Positions 35,445 through 40,135 of a DNA stretch of 40,135 nucleotides are shown piece after piece. This DNA comes from Candidatus Lachnoclostridium stercorigallinarum (GTDB lineage: Bacteria > Bacillota > Clostridia > Lachnospirales > Lachnospiraceae). Both the position numbers and the translations under genes were made by a program. The first letter of the stretch is position 1. Each line of letters begins with the position of its first letter. The notes under the pieces are model-generated. The model made no database searches and was not told the DNA's origin. It saw nothing but the letters and a program-made list of their open reading frames with translations. The DNA is taken from the NCBI GenBank assembly GCA_019116745.1, contig DXBC01000032.1, forward strand, positions 1 through 40,135, in the 5' to 3' direction.

Positions 35445-37403
35445 ATGGGAAGATCACTGACACAGAAGATTATTGAAACCCACTACGTCTCCGGCAGCAT
35501 GATTCCCGGTGAGGAAGTGTTTATCCGGGTGGACCAGACTCTGACCCACGACATCAACGCGGTCATGACCTATCTGGCTTTTGAGGCCATCGGCCTGGAC
35601 AGGGTGCGCACGGAGTGCAGCGTGAGCTATCTGGACCACAACCTGCTGTACGTGGACAACAAGACGCCGGACGACCACATTTATCTCCAGTCCGCGGCAA
35701 AACGGTTCGGAGTGTATGTATCCAGACCTGGCAACGGCATCTGCCATACGGTGCATGTGTCCAGATTCGGTGCGCCGGGCAAAGTGAGCATGGGAGGAGA
35801 CAGCCATACGCCTCACGGGGGGGCCATCGGAATGCTCTGCATCGGCGTGGGCGGCATGGATGTGGCCACAGCCATGACGGGAGTGCCCATGCGGCTGAAA
35901 ATGCCGAGGGTGGTGAAGGTTAACCTAACGGGAGAGCTGAAACCCGGCTGCAATACCAAAGAGGTAATCCTGGAAATGCTCCGGAGAGTGAGCGTCAAGG
36001 GCGGCCTGGGAAATGTGTATGAGTATGTGGGTCCTGCGGTGGAGAAGCTGGAGGTGCCTGCAAGAGCCACCATCGCCAACATGGGAGCGGAGATGGGGGC
36101 AACTGCCTCTATTTTCCCGGCGGACGAGCAGGTGAGAAAATTTATGAAGGCCCAGGGGAGGGAGAAGGACTATATTCAGCTGCTTCCCGACGCCGATGCA
36201 CGGTATGATGAGACTGTTGATATTGATCTCAGCAAGCTGGAGCCACTGATTGCCTGTCCCCATCAGCCGGACCGGGTGATTCCCTTAAAGGAGGCGGAAA
36301 AAAAGCGGGTGCAGCAGGTATTTATCGGAAGCTGTACCAATGCCAGCTATTCGGACATTGCGAAGGCGGCGCTGGTATTTGAGGGGCGCCATGTGAATGA
36401 GGACGTGAGCTGCACCTGCGCAGTGGCCTCCAGACAGACCTACCGGGAGCTGATGCGGGACGGGTACATTGATATGCTGCTGGCCGCGGGAGTGCGGATG
36501 CTGGAAATCGCCTGCGGACCCTGCTGTGCCATCGGCCAGACTCCGGCGACGGACGGAGTGGCGGTGCGCACCTCCAACCGGAATTTCAAGGGCCGGGCGG
36601 GAAATCCCACGGCAAAAATCTATCTGGTGAGCCCGGAGAGCGCCGCGGCCACGGCCATTATGGGGACCTTCGCCACTGCGGAAGACGTGATGGGTGAGGA
36701 TGTGGTGAAATTGGCCCAGGTGAAAGAGCCGGAGGAGTATCTGGTGGACGATTCCATGATCATCGAACCGCTGCCGGATGAGGAAGCCCAAAAGGTGGAG
36801 ATTGTCCGCGGCCCCAATATCAAATTCCTGCCCATTCCGGAACCTCCCAGACAGTATTTGCAGGTGCCGGTGAGCTTAAAAGGCGGAGACAACATTTCCA
36901 CTGATGACATCACGCCGGCCAGCGCGGAATTTTCCAGTATGAGGTCCAACATTCCTCTCATGTCCCAGTACTGCTATCACCGCTATGCGCCGGATTTCGC
37001 CGCCAGGGCGAAGGAGATGGGCAGCAGCATTATTGTGGCCGGCGAAAATTACGGGCAGGGCTCATCCAGAGAACATGCGGCCATCAACCCCATGTATCTG
37101 GGAGTGAAGGCGGTAATAGCCAAGAGCATCGCCAGGATCCACAAGGGAAATCTGATCAATCACGGAATTATTCCCATGATTTTTGAGGATTTCCGGGATT
37201 ACGACCGGATCGATCTTTTTGATGAGCTGGAGATGGAAGATCTGCCGGATCAGATCCGGGCGCGGACCGTCACAGTAAAAAATAAGACAAAGGAATTCAC
37301 TTTCCAGGTGAAGCTGGAGTTAAGCGACAGCGAGCTGGAAGTAGTGCTCAGCGGCGGTCAGCTTTCCTATCTGAAAAAACAGCTGGCCGGACAGGAGGAA
37401 TGA
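35445..37403 (+). CDS. Aconitate hydratase (single-chain LeuCD-like type)
   Basis: Aconitase interconverts citrate and isocitrate through a [4Fe-4S] cluster. The 652-residue length is that of the shorter clostridial/archaeal-type enzyme with the swivel domain fused at the C-terminus. Cluster cysteines appear in FIGSCTNASYSD and CGPCCAIGQTP. The active-site serine/arginine segment ANMGAEMGATASIFPAD and the swivel signature NYGQGSSREHAAINP are present. ATG 35445 is chosen because GGGGGA precedes it at good distance and the family starts near here (GRSLTQKII); ATG 35430 is less likely. Homologous hydro-lyases act on homocitrate or methylcitrate, so citrate is the most likely substrate but not proven. 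The dehydrogenase gene follows after three bases. Confidence 0.93.
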   Translation: MGRSLTQKIIETHYVSGSMIPGEEVFIRVDQTLTHDINAVMTYLAFEAIGLDRVRTECSVSYLDHNLLYVDNKTPDDHIYLQSAAKRFGVYVSRPGNGICHTVHVSRFGAPGKVSMGGDSHTPHGGAIGMLCIGVGGMDVATAMTGVPMRLKMPRVVKVNLTGELKPGCNTKEVILEMLRRVSVKGGLGNVYEYVGPAVEKLEVPARATIANMGAEMGATASIFPADEQVRKFMKAQGREKDYIQLLPDADARYDETVDIDLSKLEPLIACPHQPDRVIPLKEAEKKRVQQVFIGSCTNASYSDIAKAALVFEGRHVNEDVSCTCAVASRQTYRELMRDGYIDMLLAAGVRMLEIACGPCCAIGQTPATDGVAVRTSNRNFKGRAGNPTAKIYLVSPESAAATAIMGTFATAEDVMGEDVVKLAQVKEPEEYLVDDSMIIEPLPDEEAQKVEIVRGPNIKFLPIPEPPRQYLQVPVSLKGGDNISTDDITPASAEFSSMRSNIPLMSQYCYHRYAPDFAARAKEMGSSIIVAGENYGQGSSREHAAINPMYLGVKAVIAKSIARIHKGNLINHGIIPMIFEDFRDYDRIDLFDELEMEDLPDQIRARTVTVKNKTKEFTFQVKLELSDSELEVVLSGGQLSYLKKQLAGQEE

Positions 37404-37406
37404 TCC

Positions 37407-38294
37407 ATGGAAGAAGAAATCAGAGCTGCGCAGGAGAAATTCGGGGAGCTGATCCGGGGCGAGTACGACCGGATCGAGAGGATGAAAGCCGGGGAGGAAA
37501 TCACAGATTTTTCCAGACTGGACAAGATCATCATCGGCATTCTTCCCGGGGATGGGATCGGCCCCATTATCATGAAACAGGCGGTGCGGGTGGCAGAGGA
37601 ACTGCTGAAGGACGAAATCGCTGCGGGAAAAGTGGAGCTTCGTCCCATTGAGGGAATGACCATAGAAAACCGGGTGGAAAAAATGGAGAGTCTGCCGGAG
37701 GATGTGTTTGAGGAGATTAAAAAATGCCATGTGCTGGTGAAGGGCCCCATGGTGACGCCCCGGGCAGGGGACGGCCTTCCCAATCTGGTAAGCGCCAACA
37801 GTCTGCTGCGCCGCGGACTGGATCTGTTTGCCGCCGTCCGTCCCATCCGCATACCGGAGAAGGGCATCGACTGGACGTTTTTCCGGGAGAATATAGAGGG
37901 AGAATACATCTGGGGAAATAAGGGAATTCAGGTAAATGAAGACCTGGCGGTGGATTTTAAAGTGCAGACCAGACAGGGAAGCGAGCGAATTGCCAGGGCA
38001 GCATTTCAGTTTGCCAGAAAAAACGGAAAGAAGAATGTGACGGTGGTGACCAAGGCTAATATTGTGAAACTGGCGGACGGAAATTTCATCAAGGCTGTGA
38101 GAAAAGTGGGGGAGGAATATCCGGAGATTGAGATTCAGGAGCGCCTGGTGGATGCCATGATTCTGGACCAGGCACTGGATATCTGCATCGTGACAGAGCG
38201 GAAGGTGAAGGTGACCACGTTTCCGGAAGACGCCAGCGCGGAGGAGTTTACAGACTATCTGTTGGATACTATTCGGAAGATAAAGGAGAGCTAA
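37407..38294 (+). CDS. Isocitrate/isopropylmalate dehydrogenase family protein with internal deletion
   Basis: The 295-residue protein starts with a 40-residue helical extension, then the family N-domain (GILPGDGIGPIIM at about 44-56; LLRRGLDLFAAVRPIR; FFRENIEGEYIWG; VTKANIVKLADGNFIK). After ERLVDAMI near residue 251 it passes directly to LDQALDIC...ASAEEFTDYLLDTIR, which matches the C-terminal helix of the family. The region that normally holds PNLYGDI with metal-binding aspartates, SANIG and the HGSAP cofactor loop is absent, about 90-100 residues by my recollection of relatives. The frame is intact with a good ribosome site inside the aconitase operon, so it is expressed, but normal catalysis is doubtful. 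It may be a deleted gene or a divergent subfamily. Confidence 0.85.
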   Translation: MEEEIRAAQEKFGELIRGEYDRIERMKAGEEITDFSRLDKIIIGILPGDGIGPIIMKQAVRVAEELLKDEIAAGKVELRPIEGMTIENRVEKMESLPEDVFEEIKKCHVLVKGPMVTPRAGDGLPNLVSANSLLRRGLDLFAAVRPIRIPEKGIDWTFFRENIEGEYIWGNKGIQVNEDLAVDFKVQTRQGSERIARAAFQFARKNGKKNVTVVTKANIVKLADGNFIKAVRKVGEEYPEIEIQERLVDAMILDQALDICIVTERKVKVTTFPEDASAEEFTDYLLDTIRKIKES

Positions 38295-38312
38295 AAAGGA
38301 GGAGGCGGTTTT

Positions 38313-39377
38313 ATGAGATACGCTTATGTGGGATGCTGTTCCACGAAGGAAAGGAACGCCAGGGGAAAAGGGGTAAAAGTGTTTGAGATTTCAGATGTCA
38401 CAGGGGACTGGAAAGAAATTCAGTGCCTGAAGACGGAGGAGAATCCTTCCTATCAGACGTTGGACAATGAGGGGAATTATCTGTATTCTGTTCACGGGGA
38501 TTTTACCATGGTGAGCAGCTATCGGATCCTAGAGGATCACCGGCTGGAATATATGAATACGGTGGACATCGGAGGAAAAAATCCGGTGTTCATCACTCCG
38601 GACCGAACCAATCGATATCTGATCGTGGCGGCTCTTCAGGGCGGGGCGGTCTATGTGATCTGCCGCCGGGAGGACGGAAGTCTGGGAGAGATCGCCAACG
38701 AGGTGCATTTCGAGGGAAAGAAGGAGGGATCGGTCTCTTTTGCCCATCAGTGCATCTGGGACCAAAACCGGGAATATCTGTTTGTAGTTATGCAGGGCAG
38801 GATTCAGGGATATGGACAGGTTCGGGTACTCCGCTTCCATCCGGAGGACGGCAGCTTTACCCAGACGGATCAGTATCTGGCTCCTAATGTGTACGATGAG
38901 CCCCGCCATCTGGCCGTGCATCCCAACAACCGATGGGTTTATCTCATCAATGAGAAGGGCAACAAGATGACGTTTTTTGAGTTCGATCAGGAAAAAGGAA
39001 CTCTGACGGCCAGACAGAATCTGCCCACTCTTCCTGCCACCTATACCGGTGAGGGACAGGCCAGCGCCGCCATTTTAAATGAACAGGGAAATATCCTTAT
39101 CGGTTCCAACCGGATCCATGAATCCATTGTGCTTTACCGCATTGATCAGAACACCGGTTATATGACGGAGCTGGGATACTATCCCTGCCTGGGACTCACC
39201 CCCAGATTTGTTGTCTTCAGTCCGGATTATGAGAAGTTCTATGTGGCCAATGAAGACAGCGACACCATCGTGGAGATGAAACTGGACAGTGACAGGGGAC
39301 TGATGGAATATACGGGAAGGATCATTTCCACAGAGAGTCCGGTGTGCATCACCTTCAGCGGGGAGGTGGAGTCATGA
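38313..39377 (+). CDS. Lactonase family beta-propeller protein (YbhE/Pgl-like)
   Basis: A 354-residue seven-bladed beta-propeller resembling 6-phosphogluconolactonase YbhE and fungal carboxymuconate cyclases. The N-terminus is MRYAYVGCCSTKERNARGKG (family: YVGTY/S...G), and repeated blade segments (NPVFITPDRTNRYLIVA, EPRHLAVHPNNRWVYLINE, TPRFVVFSPDYEKFYVANE) are visible. There is no signal peptide. The substrate is unknown: in this operon, next to aconitase and a dicarboxylate carrier, a lactone of a tricarboxylic acid is as plausible as phosphogluconolactone (inference). The start has AGGAGG close upstream, 18 bases after the previous stop; the stop overlaps the transporter start (ATGA). Confidence 0.9.
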   Translation: MRYAYVGCCSTKERNARGKGVKVFEISDVTGDWKEIQCLKTEENPSYQTLDNEGNYLYSVHGDFTMVSSYRILEDHRLEYMNTVDIGGKNPVFITPDRTNRYLIVAALQGGAVYVICRREDGSLGEIANEVHFEGKKEGSVSFAHQCIWDQNREYLFVVMQGRIQGYGQVRVLRFHPEDGSFTQTDQYLAPNVYDEPRHLAVHPNNRWVYLINEKGNKMTFFEFDQEKGTLTARQNLPTLPATYTGEGQASAAILNEQGNILIGSNRIHESIVLYRIDQNTGYMTELGYYPCLGLTPRFVVFSPDYEKFYVANEDSDTIVEMKLDSDRGLMEYTGRIISTESPVCITFSGEVES

Positions 39378-40135
39378 GCTTGGGTATGATTTCCCTTCTG
39401 ACTCTTCTGGCGGCCATCGTCATCGGATTTGTCAGAAATGCAAATGTTGGAATTCTCTGTATGGGGCTGGCCATGGTGCTGGGAGTGATCTTTGACATCA
39501 GCGCATCAGAGCTGATCAGCGGCTTCAGTTCTTCCCTGTTTATGCAGATGGTGGGAATTACCTATCTGTTCGCGATCATCAGCGGAAACGGGACTCTGGA
39601 GCTTCTGGCGAGAAAAATGGTGGCCCTTGTGGGAAAGAGAAAAGGCCTGATCCCATTTGTCATGTATATTTTGGGATTTATCATCTGCGCCGTTGGCCCG
39701 GGCGCCATCCCATCTCTGGCGATCATCCCGGTTATCGCCATTCCGGTGGCGGTCTCTGCGGGAATCAACCCCATTATGACTGCTGTCATCGGAGATCTGG
39801 GGGGCATGTCCGGAAGGATGAGTCCGCTGACACCGGATGCTGCCGTGGTCCGGGAGCTGATGGAAGCTCAGGGAATGGAAGGGGATACCGTTCCCATCAT
39901 GATCTGTCTGACAGTCACTGCCCTGATTGTTATGGTGATTGTGTATATATACTATCGGGGCTGGAAGGTGGAGGAACGCCCGGAAGAAGAGCAGGAACAT
40001 CTTCCCCAATTCCGACCCGGACAGCTTTTATCCCTGCTGGGGCTGGTCATTATGGCGGTTGGCGTGCTGTTTTTCTCCTGGAACGTGGGACTGACCGGTT
40101 TTCTCATCGGTTCTATTCTCATTGTGATCCGGTGC
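39374..40135 (+). CDS. MatC-like dicarboxylate carrier / SLC13-type permease (3' truncated by window)
   Basis: An open frame from ATG 39374 runs to the right edge (254 codons, no stop). The protein starts MSLGMISLLTLLAAIVIG and has multiple membrane segments. It resembles the N-terminal half of MatC/dicarboxylate carrier proteins: NANVGILCMGLAMVLG, LFMQMVGITYLFAIISGNGTLE, CAVGPGAIPSLAIIPVIAIPVA, and the loop GDLGGMSGRMSPLTPDAAVV. A cytoplasmic acidic loop (VEERPEEEQEH) precedes the next membrane segments. The ATG overlaps the lactonase stop, with GGAGGTGGAG upstream. A role in carrying malonate, malate, citrate or similar acids is inferred from the family and the operon. Confidence 0.88.
   Translation, partial: MSLGMISLLTLLAAIVIGFVRNANVGILCMGLAMVLGVIFDISASELISGFSSSLFMQMVGITYLFAIISGNGTLELLARKMVALVGKRKGLIPFVMYILGFIICAVGPGAIPSLAIIPVIAIPVAVSAGINPIMTAVIGDLGGMSGRMSPLTPDAAVVRELMEAQGMEGDTVPIMICLTVTALIVMVIVYIYYRGWKVEERPEEEQEHLPQFRPGQLLSLLGLVIMAVGVLFFSWNVGLTGFLIGSILIVIRC

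Noticed and set aside
34435-39377. Aromatic (protocatechuate) degradation pathway suggested by CMD and muconate-cyclase-like family names
   Set aside because: Both families are broad, the ring-cleavage enzymes are absent, and the context is an anaerobe with tricarboxylate enzymes.

Overview
The window looks like chromosomal DNA of an anaerobic Firmicute of the Lachnospiraceae (Clostridium cluster XIVa) type. The grounds are moderately GC-rich coding sequence with strong AGGAGG ribosome-binding sites and frequent ATGA/GTGA overlaps, and families typical of that group: DUF4364, DUF5716/DUF5717, a DUF815 ATPase, a T-box-controlled ilv operon, and an aldo/keto reductase ending in two ferredoxin-type 4Fe-4S motifs. 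I cannot name the genus. I see no tRNA, rRNA, CRISPR array, transposase or phage gene.

Layout. 1-3.9 kb: proteostasis genes clpX (cut by the left edge), lon and engB, closed by a strong terminator. 4.1-6.2 kb, minus strand: malic enzyme, a DUF4364 winged-helix protein and a small membrane protein. 6.3-12.0 kb, plus strand: three tightly packed genes for a 1188-residue DUF5717 solenoid protein, an actin/Hsp70-like DUF5716 protein and a TPR protein. 12.0-17.4 kb: a T-box riboswitch with a GUC (valine) specifier, then ilvD-ilvB-ilvN-ilvC. 17.5-18.7 kb: DUF815 AAA ATPase on the minus strand. 18.8-21.3 kb: ilvA and lgt, separated by a repeat-rich stretch (19-bp-stem hairpin, then an 81-bp tandem repeat) that probably lies in the lgt leader. 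21.4-27.7 kb: LacI-type regulator, PhnD/PhnC/PhnE/PhnE transporter and a cytoplasmic UshA-like nucleotidase. 27.8-30.0 kb: purine phosphoribosyltransferase and an ABC-F protein. 30.1-32.9 kb: secreted metallophosphatase behind PhoP-box-like direct repeats, and a YibE/F membrane protein. 33.2-35.1 kb: aldo/keto reductase and a carboxymuconolactone-decarboxylase-family protein. 35.4 kb to the right edge: aconitase, an isocitrate/isopropylmalate dehydrogenase-family protein missing an internal segment, a beta-propeller lactonase and a MatC-like dicarboxylate carrier (cut by the right edge).

How the genes fit together. The ilv genes and ilvA make branched-chain amino acids. The phn-like transporter, nucleotidase and phosphoribosyltransferase suggest uptake of organophosphate or nucleotide and reuse of the base. 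The Pho-box-like metallophosphatase points to phosphate starvation. The last operon looks like tricarboxylate/dicarboxylate uptake and conversion.

The best candidate for an undescribed system is the DUF5717-DUF5716-TPR operon: an Hsp70/actin-fold protein with an altered phosphate loop, locked to two helical-repeat partners. Other items worth a look are the truncated dehydrogenase, a dispersed structured repeat with three copies in non-coding gaps, and repeats placed between promoter and start codon of lgt and of the aldo/keto reductase gene.
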